NCBI RefSeq assembly: GCF_008369195.1
Contig: NZ_VOBC01000001.1
Location: 2,356,001 to 2,420,000 of the forward strand
DNA: 64,000 bases
Origin: Sporosarcina sp. ANT_H38
Lineage (GTDB): Bacteria > Bacillota > Bacilli > Bacillales_A > Planococcaceae
Reading direction: 5' to 3'
Below the pieces are notes generated by a model, which saw only the letters and a program-made list of their open reading frames with translations, searched no databases and had not been told where the DNA came from. Position 1 is the stretch's first letter. Each line of letters starts with the position of its first letter. The translations under genes and the position numbers were made by a program. Shown in pieces: positions 56,189 through 64,000 of this stretch.

Positions 56189-56797
56189 TCATCGTTCAGC
56201 ACGGATTAGTGTAACCGCTTCGACTCGTGTGGCTCCTGCCTCTTTTAAAACAGTTGCTGCATGACGGAGCGTTGTGCCGGTCGTGTAAATATCATCTATT
56301 ACTATATAGGTACCCGAATGTACTGTAGTTCCAGGCTTTAGTCTGAATAAAGGATCCATCGCAAGACGCTCAATTTTCGATTTCTCCCCCATTGCTTCAG
56401 TTCCTGTTTTTTCAAGTATATGCGTAAACGGAATACGTGCACTTTTCAGCAGTTCATCGATATGAGCGAATGTCCGCTCAATCCTTTTTTCCGGATGCAT
56501 CGGGATTGGAACGATTGTTGCATCTCTTTTTAAGTGGGTACGCAGTTCGTTCCCGAAGACTTCTGCTAATGCAACGTCTTGAAGGAACTTGAACTGGTGC
56601 AGGTATTCTCGCATCGCTTCATTGTATGTGTAGAGCGAAGTGACTTGATCCAATAAATTGTCTTCTTCCTTTATGTCGGCAGGTTGGAACTTTTTTGAAC
56701 AGTCTTGGCAAATATTTGTCTGACCTTCAAGTGCAAGAAGGGACTTCCAAGACGGATTGGATGCGATTGGCGTTTCACACAGGAGACAATTGTTCAT
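56189..56797 (-). CDS. comFC: ComFC, phosphoribosyltransferase-fold competence protein
   Basis: ComFC (202 residues; GntX/ComF family) is needed for DNA uptake during transformation. It has an N-terminal zinc site (CLLCE, then ICQDCSKKF) and a PRTase domain with VVPIPMHPEKRIERTFAHID-like substrate loop and the PRPP motif VIDDIYTTGTT near residue 165. ATGA overlap couples it to comFA. comFB, which lies between them in B. subtilis, is missing here. Confidence 0.93.
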   Translation of the reverse strand: MNNCLLCETPIASNPSWKSLLALEGQTNICQDCSKKFQPADIKEEDNLLDQVTSLYTYNEAMREYLHQFKFLQDVALAEVFGNELRTHLKRDATIVPIPMHPEKRIERTFAHIDELLKSARIPFTHILEKTGTEAMGEKSKIERLAMDPLFRLKPGTTVHSGTYIVIDDIYTTGTTLRHAATVLKEAGATRVEAVTLIRAER

Positions 56798-58173
56798 GTG
56801 CGGATGCCTCCTTTATTCAACTGGATGATTTCGTTTTTGGCTTCGTCCATTGCGTATGTGATGCCGTGGTGAAAGAGGACGAAATCACCTGACGGATGTT
56901 GCGCGGAACGTCCGACGCGGCCACCAATTTGGATGAGTGCGCCTTTGTTGAATATGAGCTGTTCGGATCCGATGACAGCGACTTGGACGTTTGGAATTGT
57001 GATGCCTCGTTCTAATATTGTTGTCGTTAGAAGTCCCGGTACTTCTTTGCCCCGCAGTGCTTGGACGTGTTCTTTCCGGTCTGGATGCGAAGCATGGACT
57101 GCGTGAATGCGCTCATCTAGCATTTTGAATAATGGTTCCGCCTGTTCCATGAGTCCGATGTGATGGAAGAAGATGAGGAACGGTTCTTGTCGCTTGAGCC
57201 GCTCAGCTGTCCAGTTGGCGAGCTTTTTGGGCAGTTTGCCTTTGTGAATGTATTTTGCGTAATTCCATAGGGAGTCATACCGCGGAACGGGTAATGGATG
57301 TCCATGATAGCGGCGATTGATGGTTGAAACTTGTCCGTGTTTTCGGATGTCCGTTAGGAGTTTGTCCGATGGTGTGGCAGTGACGAAATGGACAGGTGCT
57401 TGCGGTTTCGCAGCTTTTCTAACGGCTCGTCTTAAAGTTTCCTCGGCTGTATATGGGAAGGCATCGGCTTCATCGACAAAAATGGCATCGAAGGCGTGTC
57501 GGAATCGATATAACTGATGTGTGGTTGCAAGAATGAGTTGGGGGGATTCTGTTTTCGACTCCGAGCCGCCGTATAATGCTTCAATTGCAGTCCGCGGAAA
57601 TGCTGCACGCAGACGCGGTTCAAGTTCGAGAATGACGTCTACGCGCGGTGCCGCTATGCAAACCCGCTTGCCTTCTGTCAGCAGTTTGTGGATTGGTTTA
57701 AAAAGAATTTCTGTTTTTCCCGAACCACAAACAGCATGAATGAGGTGTGGAATTCGTTTTGTGTTACTTATTGATAGTTCGTCTGAAGCTTGCTGTTGAC
57801 GCGGTGTGAGTGTACCTTGCCAAGCATTTATGTGATCTGTTGGATAGATTGGTGTTTCTGCGTTCCAGATAATGAGTTCAGTGCAAGTTGAAACACGCCC
57901 CATTTTTAGGCAGTGTCTGCAATAGGTGCAAAAGGCTTCGCATTTTGCGCAGTCGAATGTTGTGAAACGGGATTGGTCGTTGTTTTCACATCGGTTGCAG
58001 AAGTGCTGAGGGTGATTGGCAATTTTGGTGGTGGATTTGATGCCTTGAATGGTTTTGATATGCTGCGAAGCGATATGTGCGTCGATTGTTTCGGTTGAAA
58101 AAGGGGTGTGTAGGCGAAGCCAAATACGGCCGGCCAGAAAGTCCCTGACTGACGTATCGAGTGTAGTTGTCAA
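56794..58173 (-). CDS. comFA: ComFA, DNA-uptake helicase/translocase
   Basis: ComFA (459 residues) is a DEAD-box-like ATPase that helps pull single-stranded DNA into the cell. It has a four-cysteine zinc motif (CNRC, CAKC, CTYC near 60-85), Walker A AVCGSGKTE (about 150), Walker B VDEADAFPY (about 233) and helicase motif VI RVGRSAQHPSG near 430. TTG is preferred because AGGAGGTG is 6 nt upstream and an earlier GTG overlaps that site. Confidence 0.93.
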   Translation of the reverse strand: MTTTLDTSVRDFLAGRIWLRLHTPFSTETIDAHIASQHIKTIQGIKSTTKIANHPQHFCNRCENNDQSRFTTFDCAKCEAFCTYCRHCLKMGRVSTCTELIIWNAETPIYPTDHINAWQGTLTPRQQQASDELSISNTKRIPHLIHAVCGSGKTEILFKPIHKLLTEGKRVCIAAPRVDVILELEPRLRAAFPRTAIEALYGGSESKTESPQLILATTHQLYRFRHAFDAIFVDEADAFPYTAEETLRRAVRKAAKPQAPVHFVTATPSDKLLTDIRKHGQVSTINRRYHGHPLPVPRYDSLWNYAKYIHKGKLPKKLANWTAERLKRQEPFLIFFHHIGLMEQAEPLFKMLDERIHAVHASHPDRKEHVQALRGKEVPGLLTTTILERGITIPNVQVAVIGSEQLIFNKGALIQIGGRVGRSAQHPSGDFVLFHHGITYAMDEAKNEIIQLNKGGIRT

Positions 58174-58239
58174 TTGCAACACCTCCTGGCCTGCTGGATA
58201 CAGATTATATAGCCGTCGTGACGGCAGTCATGTTCCCTT

Positions 58240-59088
58240 TTAGTTCGTTCTCCTTTTGACCCAACCTAATCCCATTGAAGCTTCCCCAAGATGCGTACCA
58301 ATTACCGGTCCAAAGTGACTGATAGTGAATTCCACATCTGGCAGTAGCTCAGATAATTCAGCAAGCCACTTTTCAGCGTCTTCTGGCCGGTTGCCATGAA
58401 TGATCGCCGCCTCGAGAGACATTTTCGCTGCGTCGTCCGCTAACATGGCCACAATTCGGTTCATTGCTTTTTTGCGTGTTCGAATCTTTTCAAACGGGAC
58501 AATGACTTTTTCTTTAAAATGAAGGATTGGTTTCACTTGGAGAAGTCCACCGATGAGTGCTTGCGCTGCCGAAAGTCTGCCGCCCCGTTGCAGGTGCGTA
58601 AGGTCGTCCACCATGAAATAAGCGCGCATCGTCAGTTTCATATCATCTAGTTCAGCCATGATTTGGTCCGGTGTCGCTCCTTCTTTGGCAAGTTCTGCGG
58701 CACGGAGTACGTAAAATCCTTGTAAATAACATGAAATCTCCGAGTCGAATGTGGATACTTCGATGCCTTCCACCATCTTGCCTGCTTGTACAGCACCTGC
58801 GTATGTGCCGCTAATACCGCTTGACAGATGGATCGAAATAACTGCGTCGTATGTGCCTTTTAACGACTCGAACAGTTCAATGAATCTACCAATTGGTGGC
58901 TGAGATGTCTTTGGTAGGGGTCCGTCCCCACGTACTTTATCGTAAAAATCGGTTGAACGAATATCAATTTCTTCATCATAAATAACGCCGTTAAGTGCCA
59001 CTGCTAATGGGATCATATGAATGTTCAATTCTTCCATTAGAGCTGCTGGTAAATAAGCCGTGCTATCCGTAATAATTGCTGTTTTCAA
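58240..59088 (-). CDS. degV: DegV-family fatty-acid-binding protein
   Basis: A 282-residue DegV-fold protein. DegV/FakB proteins hold a fatty acid and hand it to the kinase FakA. The N-terminal IITDSTAYLP, the central SIHLSSGISGTY (acyl carboxylate-binding Ser) and the RGGRLSAAQALIGGLLQVKP block are standard. TTG is chosen (AGGAG 11 nt upstream); the longer frame starts without a ribosome site. In B. subtilis degV neighbours degSU; no degSU is seen here. Confidence 0.93.
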   Translation of the reverse strand: MKTAIITDSTAYLPAALMEELNIHMIPLAVALNGVIYDEEIDIRSTDFYDKVRGDGPLPKTSQPPIGRFIELFESLKGTYDAVISIHLSSGISGTYAGAVQAGKMVEGIEVSTFDSEISCYLQGFYVLRAAELAKEGATPDQIMAELDDMKLTMRAYFMVDDLTHLQRGGRLSAAQALIGGLLQVKPILHFKEKVIVPFEKIRTRKKAMNRIVAMLADDAAKMSLEAAIIHGNRPEDAEKWLAELSELLPDVEFTISHFGPVIGTHLGEASMGLGWVKRRTN

Positions 59089-59202
59089 GTTAAGATCAGC
59101 TCCTATCATTTATTCTACCTAATCTGAGGAGAAATAGGAATGTGGATGTGCAGGGGGATTTCGAAAAATGGACGTCAGCGATAAAACTCTCCTAGCATAA
59201 AA

Positions 59203-59242
59203 GCAAAAATCGTCCGTCACTCATTAAAAGAAACAGACGATA
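59203..59242 (-). terminator. Terminator after the EAL-HDOD gene
   Basis: ATCGTC-T-GT pairs with AC-G-GACGAT and a T run follows on the minus strand, just after the stop codon. Confidence 0.8.
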
Positions 59243-59250
59243 CGTTTCTA

Positions 59251-60486
59251 CTACTGCAAACTTTGCGTCCAACGATGTGCCTCCATAGAGCATTTGCTCA
59301 ATTCCGACTGTGTGATACCTATTGCCGTCGCAAGCTTCTCGATACGTTCCCAGTCAAAATGCTCAACGGCTTCGGTAAGTTGAAGATACGGCATAATTTC
59401 TGTCTGGTCTCCTTTAAGAGTGTGTGCGACTTCGTCAGATAATGGAATGAGTTTCAAAATAGAGTCCCAGTCCCGCTTCAAGATGACGTTAATTAGTGAA
59501 AACATACCGGCCAGGAAGTATTCTTCGGGATTTTTCTTTCCATCATGCTTTGCTAATAGTTCGCACATCTTAGCCCGCGTTAGCGAGTAGTCCGTAAGCG
59601 CTTTTGTACGGCCATCCCCTGAGCCCTCTCCCATCTCACGCAGTGCAAGAACCTGAACCCACCTTTTTGTCTCACGCAGTCCGATAACTACGATGGCCTG
59701 TTTAATAGAACTAATCTTTTTCGGCACCTTAAATGCATGGGTGTTAATCACCCGCAGTAATTTATAAGTCAGTGACATATCATGCATAATAAGCCCAGCA
59801 ATTTCATTGATATTCGGCGGTTCTGTATGGAGCCGTTCGATAATTTGAAAATGGAGGCTGACATTTGTCGGAATTTCGATTCCCGTGACGATTTCTGGTT
59901 TGGAGAAGAAATAACCTTGAAACAATTTGTAGCCTGATGCTTTTGCCGCTTCAAATTGTTCTTCCGTTTCGATTTTTTCGGCAAGTAGTACAATAGCGGG
60001 AAACTTTTTAATGAATTTCTCGATTTCTAATCGCTCGGCTGGCGTCGTATCCAAGTAATCTACCTTGATGAAATCGACAATTCCAAACAATTCACTGTGT
60101 ACACTATATTGTTCTTGAAGGATAAAATCATCTAGTGCTATTTTGAAACCTGTTTCTTTCAACAACCGCATTTTAGTGAGGAGTGAGGGAGTGATCTCGA
60201 CGTTCTCCAAAACTTCGATGACGATTTGATCAGGATCTAGGTTTGAAAATATATCCTGGGCGAGTAATTCACCTGTAAAATTAATGAATGACAAGCTATC
60301 TCCCGACACTTTCTCGACACCAATTGTCAAGAATGTATTAACGAGTAAGCCAATCGTAGCTTGTTCGGGGTCTATGTTAGGGAAAAAGTTTTTATGACTG
60401 TTTCTGTAAAGCAATTCGTAACCATAGATATCCCCACTTCGGTCCAATATTGGCTGTCTGCCAACAAAAATATTTGTTTCGTTCAT
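59251..60486 (-). CDS. EAL-HDOD two-domain signalling protein (YuxH-like)
   Basis: A 411-residue cytoplasmic protein with an N-terminal EAL-type domain (about 1-205) and a C-terminal HDOD domain (about 205-400). The EAL signature is degenerate (GYELLYRN in place of the EAL motif), though ALDDF, IKVDYLD and LAEKIE are partly kept, so phosphodiesterase activity is doubtful and c-di-GMP binding possible. The HDOD part (MHDMSLTYKLLRVINTHAF) lacks HD-GYP residues. ATG is set by GGGGTG 6 nt upstream. With the PilZ protein it suggests c-di-GMP input to motility. Confidence 0.87.
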   Translation of the reverse strand: MNETNIFVGRQPILDRSGDIYGYELLYRNSHKNFFPNIDPEQATIGLLVNTFLTIGVEKVSGDSLSFINFTGELLAQDIFSNLDPDQIVIEVLENVEITPSLLTKMRLLKETGFKIALDDFILQEQYSVHSELFGIVDFIKVDYLDTTPAERLEIEKFIKKFPAIVLLAEKIETEEQFEAAKASGYKLFQGYFFSKPEIVTGIEIPTNVSLHFQIIERLHTEPPNINEIAGLIMHDMSLTYKLLRVINTHAFKVPKKISSIKQAIVVIGLRETKRWVQVLALREMGEGSGDGRTKALTDYSLTRAKMCELLAKHDGKKNPEEYFLAGMFSLINVILKRDWDSILKLIPLSDEVAHTLKGDQTEIMPYLQLTEAVEHFDWERIEKLATAIGITQSELSKCSMEAHRWTQSLQ

Positions 60487-60633
60487 AATACACACCCCAT
60501 TTCTTGTAGTATAGCAAAAAGCGGCTAGTTTACCACTATTATCACAAAATAATATAATCGATTTGAATAGCTTCACTCTATGAGTAATGGTATGTTTTAA
60601 TTAGTACTATGTTTATTCAAGGGGGATTTTGAA

Positions 60634-61410
60634 ATGGAAGCAATCCGTTATGAGCAAAAGGGCAATCTCGCTTTCGTGACGCTCGACCGTCCGGGAGCAA
60701 TGAATGCATTTAACTACGATATGTTAAACGAACTCGGGCAGATTACAGAGTCGATTCGCATCAACCCAGATATCCGTGTCATCATTTTTACAGGTTCTGG
60801 TGATCGTGCCTTTAGTGTAGGGGCTGATTTAAAGGAACGGAAAACACTTACGGATCTACAAGTGAAGCGAAATCTTTATAAAATTGGCGAGGTATTTTCT
60901 GCGATTGAAAACTTGCCACAACCAACGATTGCGATGATGAATGGTTTTGCATTTGGGGGGGGGATGGAACTTGCGCTGGCATGTGATTTCCGGATTGCAG
61001 CCCACACTGCACTTATGGGGTTGACGGAAACGGGACTTGCTATCATTCCCGGAGCCGGTGGAACGCAGCGTTTACCGAGGTTAATTGGCGAAGCAAAAGC
61101 GCTTGAACTTATTTTGACTGCACGCAGACTGTCGGCGGCTGAAGCGCTTGGCTATGGCATCCTTACAAAAATTTCAACACCGGAAAATCTAATCCGCGAA
61201 ACAGCAGACTTTGCGGATTCAATCCTTGCGAATGGCCCGATTGCCGTGCAACAGGCGAAATTTGCGGTTAAATACGGCATGAACGTTGATTTGCAGACTG
61301 GCCTTGCTATTGAGCGGAAAGCATATGAAATGACGATTCCGACTGAAGACCGCATTGAAGCGTTGAATGCATTTTCGGAGAAACGCAAGCCTGTGTTTAA
61401 AGGGAAATAA
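60634..61410 (+). CDS. Enoyl-CoA hydratase/isomerase family protein
   Basis: A 258-residue crotonase. AFSVGADLKER (oxyanion strand), ALACDFRIAA and TGLAIIPGAGGTQRLPR with the two usual catalytic Glu positions (about 115 and 135) are intact, so it most likely hydrates enoyl-CoA in beta-oxidation or branched-chain acid breakdown. AAGGGGG precedes the ATG. It is a single gene, on the opposite strand to its neighbours. Confidence 0.92.
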   Translation: MEAIRYEQKGNLAFVTLDRPGAMNAFNYDMLNELGQITESIRINPDIRVIIFTGSGDRAFSVGADLKERKTLTDLQVKRNLYKIGEVFSAIENLPQPTIAMMNGFAFGGGMELALACDFRIAAHTALMGLTETGLAIIPGAGGTQRLPRLIGEAKALELILTARRLSAAEALGYGILTKISTPENLIRETADFADSILANGPIAVQQAKFAVKYGMNVDLQTGLAIERKAYEMTIPTEDRIEALNAFSEKRKPVFKGK

Positions 61411-61498
61411 TGATTTCGTTTCCGGGGATATCCTTTTAAAGGCGTCCATCTATTAGTCAGACGGAACGAATAGGGTGTTTCAGGCCCATTTTCTAGTT

Positions 61499-61538
61499 AA
61501 AAACGGACACCATCATTTGCTGATGGTGTCCGTTTTTT
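61499..61538. terminator. Bidirectional terminator between the crotonase and comFB-like genes
   Basis: A perfect 15-bp stem (AAACGGACACCATCA and its complement, 5-nt loop) followed by TTT. The comFB-like stop codon lies inside it. Confidence 0.93.
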
Positions 61539-61854
61539 CATGATTAGTAGATGGTAGCACATTTTTTTCGATAGATTGGTTCTTTAACTTACAGCGCGGA
61601 CTTTTTGAAACAACTGCCGCTGCTTTTGTGACGATTAGTGTAATATTCGTAGCACCTTGATGATCTGCTACATGCGACGCCCTGACATACGGTCCATATT
61701 CCCTATCTACAATATAGCGCGGCGGCAATTCGTTGAGCGCAATTGCCATTATATCATTCAAGCAACGCTCACATTTACATGCTAATTGCATTTGGTCTTT
61801 ATATTGTATTAGCACATCGCGGACGACTTCTTCCATGACATTATATAGGGTCAT
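61513..61854 (-). CDS. comFB: ComFB-family protein, away from the comF operon
   Basis: A 113-residue protein with the ComFB domain: NVMEEVVRDVLIQYKDQM, then CKCERCLNDIMAIALNELPP with its two-Cys pair, and RYIV. ComFB homologues have been linked to competence and, in cyanobacteria, to cyclic nucleotide binding. In B. subtilis comFB is inside the comF operon; here it is 3.3 kb away as a single gene. The C-terminal 25 residues are extra and low in conservation. GGAG lies 9 nt before the ATG. Confidence 0.85.
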   Translation of the reverse strand: MTLYNVMEEVVRDVLIQYKDQMQLACKCERCLNDIMAIALNELPPRYIVDREYGPYVRASHVADHQGATNITLIVTKAAAVVSKSPRCKLKNQSIEKNVLPSTNHEKTDTISK

Positions 61855-61925
61855 TTATACACGCTCCAGTAGGTGATCGACACGGTTTCCCACTAATTTT
61901 CATCCACCATTTTCCATCTAGTATA

Positions 61926-62099
61926 TCATTCATATACTAGATTTCCCTCTTCCAAATGACCTAATAATTCATTTATAAGTCTACATTCATCCAATTCCAA
62001 GGGGGTATAAAGTGCTGACTGTATTTTTTCAGGATGCGAAAACCTGCTTTTATTTGATGAAGTACGCAATAATCCCGCGGTAATCAAGAAGAGTATATA
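61926..62099 (-). other. Stretch with an open frame of doubtful coding value
   Basis: The minus strand is open through FLITAGLLRTSSNKSRFSHP and YTPLELDECRLINELLGHLE to a stop at 61926, but its upstream part is the GNAT gene in another frame and no start codon has a ribosome site. It could be the end of a lost gene. No product is claimed. Confidence 0.25.
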
Positions 62100-62112
62100 G
62101 TCCCCTACCACC

Positions 62113-62655
62113 TTATGAAAGCTGGGACTCCCATTCTTCACGTAAAATGCCCATCCGAATCGAATCGTAGTACACACCATTCCAAAAGCGGACTTTCCGC
62201 AACCGCGCTTCCATCGTCATGCCCAGTTTTTCGCCGACTTTAATCATCCGCGCGTTACCGGACCACGTCGTATAACCGACACGGACCAGCGGCATTTCAT
62301 GGAATAAATGATTCATCCACATCGTGAGCGCCTTCGTTCCGTAGCCCCCGCTCCAATACTGCGGTTCGTAAATGACAATCCCCATCTCAAGCCAAAAAGA
62401 GGGCTTGTGTTCCCAGTAATAACTAACCATCCCGATCAATTCGCCATCCACTTCGATACCCCAATAATCATCCTGAGCCACGATTTTAGCGCGTCCTTCT
62501 AGAAACGCTTCGTATGTCATTGTGTGATGCTCATAATAGGGGGCATCCCACTTTTTCCATTCAGGGTTTTCATCCTTGAAGCTAAGTTCCCACATTCGTT
62601 GTAAATCCTGTTCTTTAATTGGGCGTATCGTTACGTCTCCATTTGTATAAGTCAA
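62113..62655 (-). CDS. GNAT acetyltransferase, RimJ/RimL type
   Basis: A 180-residue GNAT. Residues VTIRPIKEQDLQRMWEL start the fold, GYGTKALTMWMNHLF near 104-118 is the acetyl-CoA loop (Q/RxxGxG/A variant SGGYGT), and NARMIKVGEKLGM near 133-145 is the usual end motif of RimJ/RimL enzymes. Substrate unknown. It is well outside the nonulosonate operon, so I do not assign it as PseH, though a trans role cannot be excluded. It follows the S9 peptidase by 19 nt. Confidence 0.88.
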   Translation of the reverse strand: MTYTNGDVTIRPIKEQDLQRMWELSFKDENPEWKKWDAPYYEHHTMTYEAFLEGRAKIVAQDDYWGIEVDGELIGMVSYYWEHKPSFWLEMGIVIYEPQYWSGGYGTKALTMWMNHLFHEMPLVRVGYTTWSGNARMIKVGEKLGMTMEARLRKVRFWNGVYYDSIRMGILREEWESQLS

Positions 62656-62674
62656 TCAGTAGCCTCCGATTCTT

Positions 62675-64000
62675 TTATAAATATTTCGCGAACCATCCTG
62701 TAATTTCGTCTAACCTTGCAATACGCAAGTTCGGTGTACCAGTGCGCGATAAATTATGATTTGCATCTGGGAAGCGAACGAATTCAGTTTCTTTCCCCAT
62801 GCTTTTCAATGTAATATACAGCTGCTCTGCTTGTTCAATCGGGCAGCGGAAGTCTTTTTCCGAGTGTAAAATTAATAAAGGTGTCTCAACGTTTTTCGCA
62901 TATTTCAACGGTGAATGTTCCCACAACTTATCAACGTCGGTCATGTCTGCTCCTATTTGCCAATCGCTGAAATAGTAGCCAATATCAGATACACCGAAGA
63001 AACTAATCCAGTTCGATATCGAACGTTGCGTGACTGCTGCTTTGAAACGGTTCGAATGGCCGACGATCCAGTTTGTCATGAAACCGCCGTAGCTCCCGCC
63101 CGTTACGCCAAGCCGGTCCGTGTCGATCCAGCTGTTTTCTTTACTAACGTAGTCAACTCCAGCCATGATATCTTCATAATCTCCGCCGCCGTAATCGCCT
63201 CGTACAGCGTCAACAAATTCCTGACTATAGCCATGGCTACCGCGTGGATTAACGTACAGTACGCCATATCCTTGAGCAGCCAAAAGCTGCAACTCATGGA
63301 AAAACGTATTCGCATACATTGCGTGCGGACCGCCGTGAATTTCGACAATTAGCGGATAGTTTGAACCTTCGACGTAGCCCGCAGGTTTCATTAACCAACC
63401 ATGCACGTCCCAATTTGTCGCGCCTTTATAGACGATTGCTTCCGGTTCAACAAGTTCCACTTCCTCCAAATACGTCGTGTTAAATGAAGTAAGGGCTTGT
63501 CGTTCGCCAGTTGCAATTGTTTGCTTATATAGCTCTCCTGGGTTGACTGCGTTACTGACTGCAACAAGTGCGAACTCACCGTCAGTCGATATATCGTAGC
63601 CATAGATATGCTCATTTTCTTGTGTTGCTGGGTATAATTCGCCTTCAAGTGATGCAAAGTACAGACGAATATCGCCCATTGTCGACAACTGGAAATACAA
63701 ATAGTTGTCCTTTGTCCAAACTGCTGATGGTGCACCCGCCCCTTGCTGATGATCCGCAACTGCTGCATCCCCAACCGGTGCGTCGATGCTTTCCGTCAAA
63801 TTCATGCGCATCCCGTCTTCCGTGTCATAAACGTATAAACAGCTATGCGATGCGTTTTCGAATGTCCGGTCTGAACCAACGTAAGCAATATAACGGTCAT
63901 CGAATGAAAATTGTGCGCCTCCGAAATAACCCTCTTCATCGACTAGAACAGTTTCCTCTTTCGTTTCAATGTCGACAATAACTAGCGGTTGGCGGAATTC
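62675..64000 (-). CDS. S9 prolyl oligopeptidase-family peptidase (5' end outside window)
   Basis: The frame is open from the window edge (EFRQPLVIVDIETKEE) to its stop, 441 residues seen. The catalytic domain is complete: Ser in GGSYGGFMTNWIVGH, Asp in HSEKDFRCP and His in FPDANHNLSR; the part before it belongs to the beta-propeller. Family members are about 600-670 residues, so around 200 are missing. It is an acylaminoacyl-peptidase/dipeptidyl-peptidase-like enzyme, probably cytoplasmic, for peptide breakdown. Confidence 0.93.
   Translation of the reverse strand, partial: EFRQPLVIVDIETKEETVLVDEEGYFGGAQFSFDDRYIAYVGSDRTFENASHSCLYVYDTEDGMRMNLTESIDAPVGDAAVADHQQGAGAPSAVWTKDNYLYFQLSTMGDIRLYFASLEGELYPATQENEHIYGYDISTDGEFALVAVSNAVNPGELYKQTIATGERQALTSFNTTYLEEVELVEPEAIVYKGATNWDVHGWLMKPAGYVEGSNYPLIVEIHGGPHAMYANTFFHELQLLAAQGYGVLYVNPRGSHGYSQEFVDAVRGDYGGGDYEDIMAGVDYVSKENSWIDTDRLGVTGGSYGGFMTNWIVGHSNRFKAAVTQRSISNWISFFGVSDIGYYFSDWQIGADMTDVDKLWEHSPLKYAKNVETPLLILHSEKDFRCPIEQAEQLYITLKSMGKETEFVRFPDANHNLSRTGTPNLRIARLDEITGWFAKYL

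Noticed and set aside
59251..60486. Active c-di-GMP phosphodiesterase
   Set aside because: The EAL motif is degenerate (ELLYR context) and some metal ligands are not visible, so only an EAL-HDOD signalling protein is called.
61926..62180. An 84-codon gene on the minus strand
   Set aside because: Its first third is the GNAT gene in another frame and it has no ribosome site; kept only as a low-confidence open stretch.
62113..62655. The GNAT gene as the missing PseH
   Set aside because: It is a RimJ/RimL-type enzyme more than 14 kb outside the operon, with peptidase and comFB-like neighbours; no PseH-specific feature was seen.

Overview
This window looks like chromosomal DNA from a motile, endospore-forming Gram-positive rod of the order Bacillales, most likely Planococcaceae close to Sporosarcina. 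The evidence is gene order and protein similarity: csbA, minJ, ctpB, ftsX, ftsE, cccB, prfB, secA, hpf, fliT-fliS-fliD-flaG, hag, csrA, fliW, yviE, flgL, flgK, flgN, flgM, yvyF, comFC, comFA and degV follow the Bacillus subtilis secA-to-comF region, with extra material inserted. Shine-Dalgarno sites are strong (AAGGAGG type) and TTG/GTG starts are common. Most genes lie on the minus strand. No tRNA, rRNA or CRISPR was seen.

Layout. 1-9.5 kb: the 5' part of addB, a TVP38 membrane protein, azlCD (plus strand), a short 21/42-bp repeat array, then csbA, minJ, ctpB and a thioredoxin/membrane-protein pair. 9.6-18.5 kb: envelope growth and secretion core (M23 hydrolase, ftsX, ftsE, a cytochrome c lipoprotein, prfB with its programmed frameshift, secA, hpf, a PilZ protein). 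18.6-34.5 kb: three intact chemoreceptor genes and two copies of a flaG-fliD-fliS-fliT block that have decayed reciprocally. In copy 1 fliD is a relic and the neighbouring receptor is intact; in copy 2 fliD is intact and the receptor is a relic. Between the copies lie a trypsin-like protease/NUC1 nuclease fusion, a duplicated type I toxin-like locus (one copy dead) and an intracellular subtilisin. 34.8-49.3 kb: a flagellin-modification island with a FliB-type lysine methylase, a pseudaminic-acid-type operon carrying unusual extra enzymes, and two Maf glycosyltransferases. 49.4-58.2 kb: hag, csrA, fliW, the flgM-flgL group and comFC/comFA. 58.2-64 kb: degV, an EAL-HDOD protein, an enoyl-CoA hydratase, a ComFB-like protein, a GNAT and an S9 peptidase cut by the window end.

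How it fits together. Candidate sigma-D promoters (TAAA-like, 15 nt, GCCGATAT-like) precede hag, flgM, both flaG copies and the full chemoreceptor. FlgM should hold sigma-D until the hook is complete. CsrA, counteracted by FliW, should control hag through a hairpin that displays GGA in its loop in the hag leader. The island would make a CMP-nonulosonate that Maf proteins attach to the short flagellin, and FliB would methylate flagellin lysines. The nonulosonate operon has no recognisable PseH acetyltransferase but contains an ATP-grasp ligase, an SDR, a metallophosphatase and two methyltransferase genes, so the sugar may be an amino-acylated or methylated derivative. That, the reciprocal decay of the duplicated block, and the phased 21-bp repeat arrays are the most interesting features.
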